The notes: generated by a model from the sequence alone, not told the origin. Numbered from the stretch's first letter, positions 33,056 through 42,142 are shown. The stretch is 42,142 nt of DNA from RGIG4140 sp045635565 (GCA_045635565.1 JAZTVX010000016.1:1-42142); one strand, 5' to 3'. Translations and numbers: made by a program.

Positions 33056-34559
33056 AGGTCTTTCTTTTTTTGTGGCAGGATTGCTTCTTTTGTCAATAAA
33101 CGGATATGCCGATACGTTGGAAGAAACAGATGTCATCGTTGAATCTTTACCGGATTTAACATCAAATACGTTGGGAATACGTCCGACGACGAATGTGCAT
33201 TTGTGGTCGGGAACATCATCACAACAATTATCAAAATTATTACAACAAATAACGCAAACACCTCTCACACCGGCAGAACGGCAGATGGTAATTCATTTAT
33301 TAACATTGGATACCAGTGGTAGCGTCTTGACGGACACAAAACAAAATGCGTTGGCTTTTTTGGAAGAACGTTTAAACACCTTATTTCAATTGGGGGCCTG
33401 GCAGGAAGTTTTGGATATGATTCAACTTATCCCACCCCAAGATATAACCGACCGAATTTTTCAAATTCGAGTGGAAGCGTTGTTGATGAAAGGCGACACA
33501 CAACAAGCCTGTGCTTTAATTGACGAAAAAACAACGGTTACGGCTTACGATAAATTACGAATCAGTTGTTTTTTAGCCAAAGAAGAAAAAAATAAGGCTA
33601 TTTTGTCATATGATATTTATCAGGAAAATACATCAGACAACCAATCTGTTTTTGCGTTGTTGGCAGAAAATATTTTACGTGAAATACCGACGCCGTTACC
33701 TGAAAATATTGTGTTACAACCACATGATGTTTATTTGTTTTCATTGATAAAAAATCATAAAATTGATTGGGATAGACAAACTCGAGGGATAAAACAGACG
33801 TTGGTTGACTTGCCGACAACGGATATTCCCTTGCGTATTTTTTTGGCTGAACAAATCGGATTAGACGTTGATGCCATGAAAAAAATTTACCGTTTGCCAT
33901 TATTTAATCCTGACTTGACAAATCGTGCCGTTAAACGGGCTTATTTGCATCAGCAGATTTTAAATACACATGATAATGCAACAAAAGTGATTTTAGTTAA
34001 AGAATGGATTGATTTAATTCGTCGGGATGATTTGTTTATTTCGTTGGCTCCTGTCATCGTTGATGTATTGAATACACTTGAAGCAACGACAGATAATGTG
34101 GATTTAGCCTATGATGCCGTACAGGCATATGCATTAACGGATAATGTATCCATGGCTGAACCATGGCATGAATTGTTGACAGACAGTCCTGTATCCACAC
34201 ATCAAAGACAAGTGTTCCAACTGGTGCCGATTTGGCAGACGTTAGGTGGGGGGATTCCCTATCAATTAGCCGAAAAAATGCAACAATACTGTGGTATTCA
34301 TCCATTATCAGTGTGTGATAAAATGAAGTTGTTTATTGATTCCGACTTGTATGAAACAGAACAATCTACTGAACAAAAAGGGGCTTTTTTATTCACACAA
34401 GCCCAAAAAACAACACGTTTAGGTGAAACATTATTGCAAGCGTTGCTTGATATTCATGCACAACGGGATTTAGCCAGAACATATCAGTTTATTCAAGAAG
34501 TTGCTCAACCCGATGTTCGCAAAAAACTGCTCATCGAGGGTATGATTTTGAATCCGTAA
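33042..34559 (+). CDS. Secreted helical-repeat protein of unknown function
   Basis: 505 aa. A signal peptide (LSFFVAGLLLLSINGYA) is followed by a mature part that is almost wholly helical. Pairs of amphipathic helices such as LFQLGAWQEVLDMIQLI and ALLMKGDTQQACALIDE suggest TPR/HEAT-like repeats. Periplasmic. It lies between the small membrane protein and xerD on one transcript; a related position beside xerD is known for uncharacterised alphaproteobacterial proteins, but I cannot name the family. Confidence 0.65.
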   Translation: MLNNKGLSFFVAGLLLLSINGYADTLEETDVIVESLPDLTSNTLGIRPTTNVHLWSGTSSQQLSKLLQQITQTPLTPAERQMVIHLLTLDTSGSVLTDTKQNALAFLEERLNTLFQLGAWQEVLDMIQLIPPQDITDRIFQIRVEALLMKGDTQQACALIDEKTTVTAYDKLRISCFLAKEEKNKAILSYDIYQENTSDNQSVFALLAENILREIPTPLPENIVLQPHDVYLFSLIKNHKIDWDRQTRGIKQTLVDLPTTDIPLRIFLAEQIGLDVDAMKKIYRLPLFNPDLTNRAVKRAYLHQQILNTHDNATKVILVKEWIDLIRRDDLFISLAPVIVDVLNTLEATTDNVDLAYDAVQAYALTDNVSMAEPWHELLTDSPVSTHQRQVFQLVPIWQTLGGGIPYQLAEKMQQYCGIHPLSVCDKMKLFIDSDLYETEQSTEQKGAFLFTQAQKTTRLGETLLQALLDIHAQRDLARTYQFIQEVAQPDVRKKLLIEGMILNP

Positions 34560-34579
34560 CCGAACAGAGTCGTTGTGTG

Positions 34580-35509
34580 ATGAAAAAACAAGACACGAAT
34601 CACTTATCGAAATATATTGTTTCCTTTTTGGAAATGATGGCAGCTGAAAGAGGGGCATCAAAACGCACGATTGAAGCCTATCGACGGGATTTGTCGGATT
34701 TATTCGGCTTTTTATCGGCACATAATATTCGGCTGGAAAAAGCCAAGACAACCGATTTACAGGAATATATGCGAACAATTGCCCGTCAGGAAATGAGTGC
34801 TAAAACACAAGCACGACGGTTATCAGCCATTCATGAATTTTACCGTTTTTTGTATTCGGAAGACATTATTAAAAAAAATCCGTCAGATTATGTGCAATCA
34901 CCGAAAATCGGTAAATCGTTACCGAAATATCTTACGGAAGAAGAAGTGATAAACCTGATTGAAACAGCACGGCAAAAAGATGAGCGTCTTTATGTGATGT
35001 TGGAAATTTTATATGCGTCGGGCATGCGTGTCAGTGAATTGGTCGGGTTACCCGTATCAGCAATCACGCAGGATAGTAAAACCGTTTCCATTATCGGAAA
35101 AGGAAATAAAGAACGGCTTGTTCCGTTGAATGATTTGGCACGTAAAGCAGTAGATAAATGGTTACTTTTGCGTGAATTAAAATTAAAAAAAGGTCGTATT
35201 TCCAAGTGGTTATTTCCTTCTTACGGCAAAGAGGGGCATTTAACTCGGGATGGTTTTTTCAAAGCCCTCAAAATAATTGCTGTTTATGCCGGCATTGATG
35301 TCGGCAAAGTTTCACCACACGTTTTTCGCCATTCGTTTGCCAGTCATTTAATTGCCCATGATGCTGATTTACGGTCCGTTCAAAAAATGTTGGGACATGC
35401 CGATATCGCTACAACGGAAATTTATACGCATATTTTACAAGATAGATTAAAAAAGACGGTTGAAAAATCTCATCCTTTGGCGTATAGTAGCAAAAAGGAT
35501 TTATTATGA
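34580..35509 (+). CDS. xerD: Tyrosine recombinase XerD
   Basis: 309 aa from the ATG at 34580 (a GTG lies one codon before). The N-terminal SAM-like domain (MAAERGASKRTIEAYRRDL) is followed by the catalytic domain with all active-site residues: Arg in ASGMRVSELVGL, Lys in GKGNKERLVPL, His-x-x-Arg in SPHVFRHSFASH, His in LGHADIATT and the nucleophile Tyr in EIYTHI. With XerC it resolves chromosome dimers at dif. Full-length and in a core context, not a phage integrase. The stop overlaps the next start as ATGA. Confidence 0.93.
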   Translation: MKKQDTNHLSKYIVSFLEMMAAERGASKRTIEAYRRDLSDLFGFLSAHNIRLEKAKTTDLQEYMRTIARQEMSAKTQARRLSAIHEFYRFLYSEDIIKKNPSDYVQSPKIGKSLPKYLTEEEVINLIETARQKDERLYVMLEILYASGMRVSELVGLPVSAITQDSKTVSIIGKGNKERLVPLNDLARKAVDKWLLLRELKLKKGRISKWLFPSYGKEGHLTRDGFFKALKIIAVYAGIDVGKVSPHVFRHSFASHLIAHDADLRSVQKMLGHADIATTEIYTHILQDRLKKTVEKSHPLAYSSKKDLL

Positions 35510-38500
35510 AGATTATAAACAAGTATATTTTAAAACAGTTAATTGTCAGTTTTGCCCTTGTTTTGGTGGGGTTGGTGACGTTGATTTGGTTGACACAATC
35601 ATTGCGTATGATTGAAATGATTGTTACCAAAGGTGTCTCTTTCCGTGTTTTCATGGAAATGACAATGTTAGTTTTGCCGAACTTTGTACAAATTTTATCA
35701 CCATTGGCTTTTTTTGCCGTGATTTTGTTTGTCTTTACACGCATGCAGTCTGATAAAGAATTGATGGTGATGCAAGCAATCGGTATGTCAAATGCTCAAA
35801 TCATGAAACCGGTTATCGGTATGGCTGTGGTATTGACTGTTATCGGTTATATGATGACATTGGTTTTAATCCCCTCCTCTTATGAAAAATTAAATGAACT
35901 GCGTTGGAAAGTTCGAAATGATTTATCTCATTTGTTATTACAGGAAGGGCAATTTAATTCGTTCAGCAATGGTTTAACGTTGTACATCAAAGAACGATTG
36001 AGTGACGGTTCCGTTCGGGGTGTTATGGCATATGATGCTAAAAATCCCGAAAAAATATCATCTTTGTTTGCCGAAACGGGTGTTATTTTTCAAGGCGACG
36101 GTGGTTTCCAATTGGTTTTTAATCAGGGAACACGTCAAGAATATACGCCGAAAAGTAAAGAATTTTCCATTTTGAAATTTGACAGATATACCATGTGGTT
36201 CAATGACAAAAAAAACGTCGGGGAAGAACGTAATTTAAATGCTGCCGAATATTCATTAAAATATTTGTGGTCCGTCAAACCCGAAGATGCCCCCACACCG
36301 GCACAATATCGCAAATATAAGGTGGAAATTTTAAAACGCTTGACGAAACCGTTATACAATCTGACATTTGCATTTTTAGCATTGTTTGGGGTATTGGCAC
36401 CGTTTTATAACAGACGAGGACAAGTCAGTCGTATCAACTGTGTCATTATGGCTGCTTTGCTCATTCAATCACTTAATTTAGGTTTTGAAAATCTGGCAAC
36501 AAAAAATTTAATTTTCACACCGTTGCTGTTTGTGAATGTTTTATTGCCCATTTTTCTGATTTATTTAAGTATGGCTAAAAAGAAACATATTCGTTTTTGG
36601 AAAAAAACAGCAGTGTGGGTTATTGTTACACTAACTGGTTTCATCGGTATTGGATTGCCGGCACAGGCTCAAATCAAGATTGACCCACAGGTTCATATCG
36701 AAAAAGACAAACCGGTTAATTTTGAAGCCGATACATTTTCTTACGATAAAAAAAATGATATTTTAACAGCATCGGGTGATGTGATTATTGACCAAAACGG
36801 GACCATTGTTGAAACAGATATTTTCCATTTTTATCGGCAAAACAATCAAATCGTCATGCCGAACAATGTGACCATTCGCACACCGGACGGAACGGTTACC
36901 CAAACACAAAATGTCACTTTTAATGCTGATATGAGCGAAATCATCGGCGAAGCCATTGTCATGCGTTTGTATGAAGGGTCGTTGTTGACATCAAAGCGTT
37001 TGAAAAGAACGGATAACGGTGAATCCTTGTATTTGAAACGAGTGGCTTTTACACCGTGCAGTACATGTCAGGGTGAAAAACCGTTATGGCAAATCAGTGC
37101 GAGAAATTGGAAGCATGACGTACCGGAAAAAGAAATGATTTTTACGCATTCTTTTTTTGAAATTAAAGATATCCCTGTTTTTTATTTTCCATATTTAAAC
37201 GTTCCCGATTTCACGGTTAAGCGTAAGAGTGGATTATTATCCCCCGGTTTTTCACATGGTAACGAAATGAAGCAGGGTGTTACATTACCATTTTTCATTG
37301 ATATTGCCGATAATCAGAATTTAACCATTGAACCGACAATTTCCACATCACACGATCCATTAGCCATTTTTGAATATGAAGGCTTGTTTAATCGAACGAG
37401 TATTCAATTACAAGGCAGTGGTACACGTGATGAAGACGGGGCAAAACAGGGACATATTCGTGCTAATATCCGTTATGACGTGAATGATGACTGGCGGTTA
37501 ACAGGGCAATTATACAGAACATCAACAGATACGTATTTCAGACGATATAATTTACCGAATGTAAATACGTCGCAAGCGTATTTGCGTTCTTTTGTAACGG
37601 CTGAACGTTTTGGCAGTCAGAATTATTTTAATTTCACGGGGTATTCGTTCCAAAATTTATGGCAACGTGTTAATCAAAAATCCATTCCCGTATTTATTCC
37701 GACACTTGATTACACCTATGTCACGGACCCACTCATGAATAACGGGTTGTATGCGTTTTCTAATGTGAATGGGGCTATGTACAATAATCGGGAACGGTTT
37801 AAATCGGAACGGTTATCCGTTACACAGGGATTGTTTTTGCCTTATACGGCTGACTGGGGTGTTGATGTTGACTTCAAAGCAACTGTGCGAGGTGATGTCT
37901 ATAACATCGATACAGGTAAATACGGCATTGAAAATCATCCGACAGACGATACATATGATACAGCTCGCCTGTTTCCGATGGCCTCTGCTAAAATAAGTTA
38001 TCCGTTTGTTAAATATAGCGAAAACACCACACAGGTTATTGAACCGATTGTGATGGTGGTTACATCTCCTGTTGATGCCGACAATGATAAAATTCCCAAT
38101 ATTGACAGTACGGATGTTGATTTTGATGATACAAATTTATTTTCGGATAACCGATTTGTCGGTTATGACCGAATTGAAACGGGTACGCGGGTTAATTACG
38201 GGGCTCAATGGTCTTTGTTTGATAATCGCAATCGGTCGGTGTCATTTTTATTCGGACAATCATATCGTGTATCCGGCGACAGAGAAATGGATGCAATTTT
38301 GGGAACGGAAAATCATTATTCCGATTATGTTGGTCGGATTCAAATGGATTACAACCTGATGTCTCTGGCATATCGGTTTCGATTGGATAAAGATACACTT
38401 GAACCCAAAAAAAGCGAAGTTACGTTTGTCGTAGGGAATGAACCCTTGCGCTTGGGGATTGACTATACCAAATTAAAAGCAATCAGTTTAGCAGATACAT

Positions 38501-38757
38501 TCTATGATGAACGAGAAGAAGTCCTGTTTTTCGGGTCATCTCGGTTGAGCAAGCAATGGAATTTATCCGGTTACTATCGGTACAATTTAACCAAACAGGA
38601 TAAAGGCCCGATTGAATACGGAACCATGCTTCGTTATGACAATGATTGTACAGCTGTTATTTTTGATTTGAGCCGTTCGTTCACGGAAGACAGGGATTAT
38701 AAAGGGGATACATCTTTTGTTGTTAAGTTTGAATTAAAAACATTGGGTCAAATGTAA
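35506..38757 (+). CDS. LptF-LptD fusion (LPS export permease + OM translocon)
   Basis: 1,083 aa in one uninterrupted frame. Residues 1-355 are a YjgP/YjgQ (LptF/G) permease: membrane helices near 10-32, 55-80, 100-120 and three near 280-350, with a periplasmic domain between (EGQFNSFSNGLTLYIKERLSDG, LptF-like). After a basic stretch (AKKKHIRFWKK) comes a second hydrophobic segment ending LPAQA-Q, which looks like a Sec signal peptide with a cleavage site near residue 388. Residues 390-1083 are LptD: an OstA domain (FEADTFSYDKKNDILTASGD), paired cysteines (CSTC) and the beta-barrel. LptD inserts LPS in the outer membrane; LptF is in the inner-membrane ABC exporter. Cleavage would release both parts. 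An internal start at 36571 is possible but lacks a ribosome-binding site. Confidence 0.88.
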   Translation: MKIINKYILKQLIVSFALVLVGLVTLIWLTQSLRMIEMIVTKGVSFRVFMEMTMLVLPNFVQILSPLAFFAVILFVFTRMQSDKELMVMQAIGMSNAQIMKPVIGMAVVLTVIGYMMTLVLIPSSYEKLNELRWKVRNDLSHLLLQEGQFNSFSNGLTLYIKERLSDGSVRGVMAYDAKNPEKISSLFAETGVIFQGDGGFQLVFNQGTRQEYTPKSKEFSILKFDRYTMWFNDKKNVGEERNLNAAEYSLKYLWSVKPEDAPTPAQYRKYKVEILKRLTKPLYNLTFAFLALFGVLAPFYNRRGQVSRINCVIMAALLIQSLNLGFENLATKNLIFTPLLFVNVLLPIFLIYLSMAKKKHIRFWKKTAVWVIVTLTGFIGIGLPAQAQIKIDPQVHIEKDKPVNFEADTFSYDKKNDILTASGDVIIDQNGTIVETDIFHFYRQNNQIVMPNNVTIRTPDGTVTQTQNVTFNADMSEIIGEAIVMRLYEGSLLTSKRLKRTDNGESLYLKRVAFTPCSTCQGEKPLWQISARNWKHDVPEKEMIFTHSFFEIKDIPVFYFPYLNVPDFTVKRKSGLLSPGFSHGNEMKQGVTLPFFIDIADNQNLTIEPTISTSHDPLAIFEYEGLFNRTSIQLQGSGTRDEDGAKQGHIRANIRYDVNDDWRLTGQLYRTSTDTYFRRYNLPNVNTSQAYLRSFVTAERFGSQNYFNFTGYSFQNLWQRVNQKSIPVFIPTLDYTYVTDPLMNNGLYAFSNVNGAMYNNRERFKSERLSVTQGLFLPYTADWGVDVDFKATVRGDVYNIDTGKYGIENHPTDDTYDTARLFPMASAKISYPFVKYSENTTQVIEPIVMVVTSPVDADNDKIPNIDSTDVDFDDTNLFSDNRFVGYDRIETGTRVNYGAQWSLFDNRNRSVSFLFGQSYRVSGDREMDAILGTENHYSDYVGRIQMDYNLMSLAYRFRLDKDTLEPKKSEVTFVVGNEPLRLGIDYTKLKAISLADTFYDEREEVLFFGSSRLSKQWNLSGYYRYNLTKQDKGPIEYGTMLRYDNDCTAVIFDLSRSFTEDRDYKGDTSFVVKFELKTLGQM

Positions 38758-38769
38758 AGAGGTTTACAC

Positions 38770-39954
38770 ATGAAAAAGAAGATGCTGTTAGCAGGTTTTA
38801 TCGGCTGTTTTTTATTGACATCACCGGTTGATGCCGGACAAATTGTTGCAACTGTCAATGATGAACCGATATCACGGTATGATGTGGAAGCACGGGCTAA
38901 ACTCATTGCTGTTCAACGGGCAGAATATTTGAGTGACAAACGCAAGGCTCAATACGTCAAAGAGGCATTGGACGACGTAATTGATGATAAAATCAAAATA
39001 GCAGAAGCCAAACGCTACAATCTGACAGTAACGGATAAAGAAGTTGCCCAAGCCATTGCCCATTTAGAACAACAAAACGGTCTTGCTGCCGGTAAAATGA
39101 AAAATATGTTAGCAAAAAACGGGGTTCCGTTGCGTATTTTGGAAGAACAAATCATGGCTGATTTAATGTGGGTACAGGTGTTGCAACGTCGTCAAGGTGG
39201 AACGCCCTCAATCTCTCAGGCTGAAATTGATAAAAAGAAATCTCAATTGCGTCAAAAATTGCGTGAAGAAGAATTTTTTGTTTTTGAAATTCTTGTCCCG
39301 AAAAAGGAAGATGCCGAAAAATGTTATGCCGAATTACAAAAAGGGGTTGAATTTGATCAAATTGTTCAAAAATATTCCCGTTCGGAAACGGCTAAAACAG
39401 GGGGAGAAGTCGGTTGGATTAAAAACAATTATTATTCACCGGAGATAACGGCTGTTTTACGTCAAATGAATATTGGTGACTTATCCGTTCCATTGAAAAC
39501 GGATAAAGGGTATTTATTGGTCTTATTACAAGACGAAAAAAAACCGATTTTAACAGATACGATTGATATATGGGAAATGGCTCAAATGGCTATGCCAACC
39601 AGACAAGCCATTCAATTTGAAAAAGAAATAACAGCATTAAAAACGTGTAAATCTTTTTCGGATTTTGCTCAAAAATATGCGATACCCGAATCTGTTAAAA
39701 CGGGGGCTGTTTCACCGGAACAGTTGCCGTCGGAACTGAAAGAGATTTTACAACCACAACCGGTTCAAAAATTGGTTGGACCAATACGGGCACAAGATAC
39801 AGATATTTTCTTTATGAAATGTTCTGTCAGCAAAAAAAATGTTTTGCCTGATGATGATATTATCAAAACACAAATTGAAAACGATAAAATGGAAGCCTTA
39901 TCAGAAAAATTGTTAAAAAATGCGAAACGTTTTGTCGTTGTTGAATACAAATGA
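38770..39954 (+). CDS. surA: Periplasmic chaperone/prolyl isomerase SurA
   Basis: 394 aa. A signal peptide (LLAGFIGCFLLTSPVDA) is followed by a SurA N-domain (IVATVNDEPISRYDVEARAKL) and one parvulin domain near residues 165-260 (EEFFVFEILVPKKEDA, YSRSETAKTGGEVGW, LKTDKGYLLVLLQDE). It helps outer-membrane proteins such as LptD to fold. The position directly after lptD is conserved in proteobacteria. AGAGG precedes the start, and the end overlaps the region upstream of folD. Confidence 0.92.
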   Translation: MKKKMLLAGFIGCFLLTSPVDAGQIVATVNDEPISRYDVEARAKLIAVQRAEYLSDKRKAQYVKEALDDVIDDKIKIAEAKRYNLTVTDKEVAQAIAHLEQQNGLAAGKMKNMLAKNGVPLRILEEQIMADLMWVQVLQRRQGGTPSISQAEIDKKKSQLRQKLREEEFFVFEILVPKKEDAEKCYAELQKGVEFDQIVQKYSRSETAKTGGEVGWIKNNYYSPEITAVLRQMNIGDLSVPLKTDKGYLLVLLQDEKKPILTDTIDIWEMAQMAMPTRQAIQFEKEITALKTCKSFSDFAQKYAIPESVKTGAVSPEQLPSELKEILQPQPVQKLVGPIRAQDTDIFFMKCSVSKKNVLPDDDIIKTQIENDKMEALSEKLLKNAKRFVVVEYK

Positions 39955-39961
39955 GGTGATT

Positions 39962-40825
39962 ATGACACAAGAAATCATACAAACACAAATTATTGATGGA
40001 AAAAAACTGGCTTCACAAATTGAAGCCAGTTTAAAAGAAGAAATCAGCACGTTTGAACGTAAATTAGGTATGGCAGTTGTTTTGGTCGGGGACAATCCGG
40101 CGAGTTTGATTTATGTTAATCATAAAAAGAAAGCCGCCGAACGATTAGGGATTGATGCACAAATTTATCATTTATCCCCAGTGATGACACAAGATGCCTT
40201 AATCTCATTTATTCATGAATTAAATGCGAATGACACGGTTGATGGGATTATCGTTCAACTACCGTTGCCAAAACATTTTGATGAAAATGCCGTTATTGAA
40301 GCCATTGATCCGAATAAAGATATTGATGGATTACATCCGTTAAACATGGGACGGTTATTTATCGGACAACCACATTTGATTGCCTGTACACCATTGGCTT
40401 GTTTACGTTTATTGAAAGAAGTTTATACAGACTTAGTCGGTAAAACGGTTGTTGTTGTCGGTCGGTCACGATTGGTTGGAAAACCTGTTTTGCAATTGTT
40501 ATTGAATGAACAATGCACCGTCATACAAGCCCATTCTAAAACACAGGATTTGGCAAGTCTTTGTCGTACGGCTGACATTATTATCTCTGCAACGGGTACA
40601 GCGGGGTTAATTAAACGTGATTTCGTCAAAAAGGGGGCTGTTTTAATTGATGTCGGCATTATTCGCACGGCTGATAAGAAAATAACGGGCGATGTTGCTT
40701 TTGATGAGATGATGGGACATGCACATGCTGTGACGCCGGTTCCCGGTGGTGTCGGACCGATGACGGTGATGATGTTATTATCGAATGTCGTACAAGCATA
40801 TAAAACCAATCATTTGAACAAATGA
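39962..40825 (+). CDS. folD: Methylene-THF dehydrogenase/cyclohydrolase
   Basis: 287 aa from the ATG at 39962 (GAGGTG upstream), 8 bp after surA. The bifunctional enzyme interconverts 5,10-methylene- and 10-formyl-tetrahydrofolate with NADP. Motifs: LIYVNHKKKAAERLGI (catalytic Lys), VDGIIVQLPLP, DGLHPLNMGRL, GRSRLVGKPV (NADP site), ADIIISATGTAG and VTPVPGGVGPMTVMML. Full-length. A terminator follows. Confidence 0.97.
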   Translation: MTQEIIQTQIIDGKKLASQIEASLKEEISTFERKLGMAVVLVGDNPASLIYVNHKKKAAERLGIDAQIYHLSPVMTQDALISFIHELNANDTVDGIIVQLPLPKHFDENAVIEAIDPNKDIDGLHPLNMGRLFIGQPHLIACTPLACLRLLKEVYTDLVGKTVVVVGRSRLVGKPVLQLLLNEQCTVIQAHSKTQDLASLCRTADIIISATGTAGLIKRDFVKKGAVLIDVGIIRTADKKITGDVAFDEMMGHAHAVTPVPGGVGPMTVMMLLSNVVQAYKTNHLNK

Positions 40826-40847
40826 TGATATTGTATTAAAAACATGT

Positions 40848-40873
40848 AAAGGCAGATGTTTTCTGCCTTTTTT
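40848..40873 (+). terminator. Terminator of folD
   Basis: AAAGGCAGA and TCTGCCTTT around a 5-base loop, followed by Ts, 22 bp past the folD stop. Confidence 0.85.
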
Positions 40874-41106
40874 CTTGTTTTAAAGAATGACATATTGCAG
40901 GTTATGGTATCATATTTTTAAATATAGGAACAAATTGTTCAGGCGTTATCTGTTTAACTGTTATTCTAAGAGAACGGCGTATTTTAAAATAATGCAATCA
41001 TGATGAGATTGTGGCATTATGTTATTTCTTTTAATAACAATCAATTAGACAGTCTGATAAGACAAAAATAATTCGTTTTTTATACCTGAAATACCTTCTT
41101 TTTTTA
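40874..41106. other. Non-coding stretch between folD and element B
   Basis: No gene or clear motif is visible. The sequence is AT-rich. It adjoins the outer flank of element B, whose last 60 bp (about 41109-41168) align weakly with the flank of element A at 193-255. Confidence 0.5.
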
Positions 41107-41138
41107 TAAAAAAAGGCTTTTGTCGAATGGCAAAACCT
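41107..41138 (-). terminator. Terminator facing the element B promoter
   Basis: On the minus strand AGGTTTTG and CAAAAGCCT pair with one bulge, followed by seven Ts. It lies about 75 bp downstream of the outward promoter in element B and would end its transcript in the present orientation. Confidence 0.55.
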
Positions 41139-41168
41139 GTTTAAAAATAACGATTAAAAATCAATGTG

Positions 41169-41359
41169 TTCTCGTTAAAAAACGTGTCAAAAAAAGGTAC
41201 GTTATTTTTCCCATATTATGATGCAAAATACCTCTTGTCAACTAAAAAATATAATCATCTGATTTTTATATCTTTTTTACTTCCGTAGCAACACACTCCG
41301 TTCATCAAAAAAAAGCGTCAAAAAAACGTACCTTTTTTTGACACGTTTTTTAACGAGAA
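41169..41359 (-). repeat. Invertible-promoter element, copy B
   Basis: 35-bp perfect inverted repeats at 41169-41203 and 41325-41359 enclose 121 bp. The segment carries TTGACA (41236-41241), a 17-bp spacer and TAATAT (41213-41218) on the minus strand, pointing away from the pilin-like gene that begins 38 bp to the right. Flipping the segment would place the same promoter facing that gene with a 5' leader of about 100 bp. About 95% identical to copy A in reverse orientation. The left edge GGTACGTTATTTTTCCCAT (41196-41214) matches the site in the recombinase promoter. Confidence 0.85.
41213..41241 (-). promoter_or_regulatory. Sigma70-type promoter inside element B (OFF orientation)
   Basis: TTGACA-N17-TAATAT on the minus strand. 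It fires leftward through the inner edge motif and the left inverted repeat into the hairpin at 41107-41138. No other promoter of this strength is visible between 41360 and the pilin-like start. Confidence 0.78.
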
Positions 41360-41396
41360 GGTTTTGTTTTTTTGAGATTATTTTAACGGAGGTTTT

Positions 41397-42142
41397 ATGA
41401 TACGCAAATTGCCTTTTTTACATTGTTTTTTGAACAAAAACACTCAAGAATCCGGTCGCAGTATGGTGGAAATCCTTGGTGTTTTGGCTGTGGTAGGGGT
41501 CTTATCTGCCGGTGGGATTTATGGCTATTCTTTTGCCATGGATAAATATCGGGCAAATGATATTGTTAATGAAGTCAACAAACGTATTCAAGATACATGG
41601 CATAAATATCAAGATAAACCCCTCCCTGATTCATTTGATGAATGGCCCGATACAACACCAACCGGTTTTCCCATTAACATCGTATCCAGTGGAAACAATC
41701 TGACATTCAGTGTTGATGTGGAAAATGTTCCCAATCGAGTTTGTCAACAAGTGCTCAATATGAATCTCAACGGATTTTTGGCTCAAATGATTCGCATTGT
41801 ACCAACAGATATCAATTCCGAAGACGGTATTGTTTATCAAGGTAATTCTTCAATTTGTTCAACCTATGGCGATTTGTCAGGTATGCGTTTCTTGGCAACA
41901 TTGGAACATTTAAATGGTCAAGGCGGAACGGGTAAACCTCTCGATAAAAACGGAGAACCAACTACTTATTGTTATACTCAACAAGATTGTCCGTCACATA
42001 AGAGCGGTGGGTGTTATGATTGTATCAATAACTTATGCGAACCGGATTGTGCCGCTTCTAAACCTTATTGTATGACAACGGATATCAGTCAACACAAATG
42101 CGTTGAATGTATCACCAATGAACATTGTCCCAAAGGTGCCGT
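41397..42142 (+). CDS. Type IV pilin-like Cys-rich surface protein (partial)
   Basis: 248 codons to the window edge, incomplete at the 3' end. A strong ribosome-binding site (CGGAGG) precedes the ATG. A 20-residue leader ends in Gly, followed by RSMVE with Glu at mature position 5 and the hydrophobic helix ILGVLAVVGVLSAGG. This is the same prepilin design as the protein at 1627. Cysteine pairs crowd the later part (CYTQQDC, GGCYDCINNLCEPDC, CVECITNEHC). Its start lies 38 bp past the 191-bp invertible element, so its expression is probably phase-variable. Confidence 0.82.
   Translation, partial: MIRKLPFLHCFLNKNTQESGRSMVEILGVLAVVGVLSAGGIYGYSFAMDKYRANDIVNEVNKRIQDTWHKYQDKPLPDSFDEWPDTTPTGFPINIVSSGNNLTFSVDVENVPNRVCQQVLNMNLNGFLAQMIRIVPTDINSEDGIVYQGNSSICSTYGDLSGMRFLATLEHLNGQGGTGKPLDKNGEPTTYCYTQQDCPSHKSGGCYDCINNLCEPDCAASKPYCMTTDISQHKCVECITNEHCPKGA

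Overview
The window is AT-rich, double-membrane (LptD, SurA, LptF) bacterial DNA. The gatCAB operon, a surA-linked LPS-transport locus, cysteine-rich type IV pilin-like surface proteins and a lambda-type prophage remnant suggest an uncultured host-associated alphaproteobacterium. That placement is inferred from gene content and is not proven. TGA acts as an ordinary stop at several tightly overlapping gene junctions, so the standard bacterial code applies.

Layout. 1-200: a 191-bp element with 35-bp inverted repeats around a consensus sigma70-type promoter. 430-4780: ankyrin protein, pilin-like Cys-rich protein, small secreted protein and a two-repeat unknown protein. 4847-5452: a serine recombinase close to the Bacteroides master invertase Mpi. 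5711-10564: an unknown protein, a MORN-repeat lipoprotein and a 1,124-aa secreted ankyrin-MORN protein. 10870-11170: tRNA-Ala(GGC) and tRNA-Pro(TGG). The 3' end of tRNA-Pro and its terminator are duplicated 158 bp further on, like an integration footprint. 11401-12918: remnant of a type III restriction subunit. 13046-19595: eight overlapping or closely spaced genes for an unknown nucleotide-related pathway (HAM1 pyrophosphatase, PfkB kinase, P-loop kinase, radical SAM enzyme, HhH glycosylase-like protein, TMK-HAD fusion, maleate-isomerase-like protein). 19691-24055: decayed lambdoid prophage (spanins, holin, truncated S49 protease, broken portal) with an intact Fic gene inserted. 24091-26970: a DUF262/DUF1524/DUF5655 defence-type protein and a large serine recombinase remnant. 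27155-40825: core genes sdaA, gatCAB, aroK, xerD, an LptF-LptD fusion, surA and folD. 41169-42142: a second copy of the 191-bp element, in opposite orientation, followed by a pilin-like gene that runs off the window.

The main result is a probable invertible-promoter system. Both elements carry TTGACA-N17-TAATAT between perfect or near-perfect 35-bp inverted repeats. In this assembly the promoter of the right-hand element points away from the pilin-like gene that starts 38 bp beyond it, which is the OFF state, and towards a terminator hairpin. The left element has the same design. The sequence at the edge of the invertible segment (ATGGGAAAAATAACGTACC) also lies immediately downstream of the -10 box of the Mpi-like recombinase gene, which links enzyme to sites. 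Second in interest are the nucleotide-pathway operon in the tRNA-Pro island and a single reading frame that joins the inner-membrane permease LptF to the outer-membrane protein LptD through an internal signal peptide.
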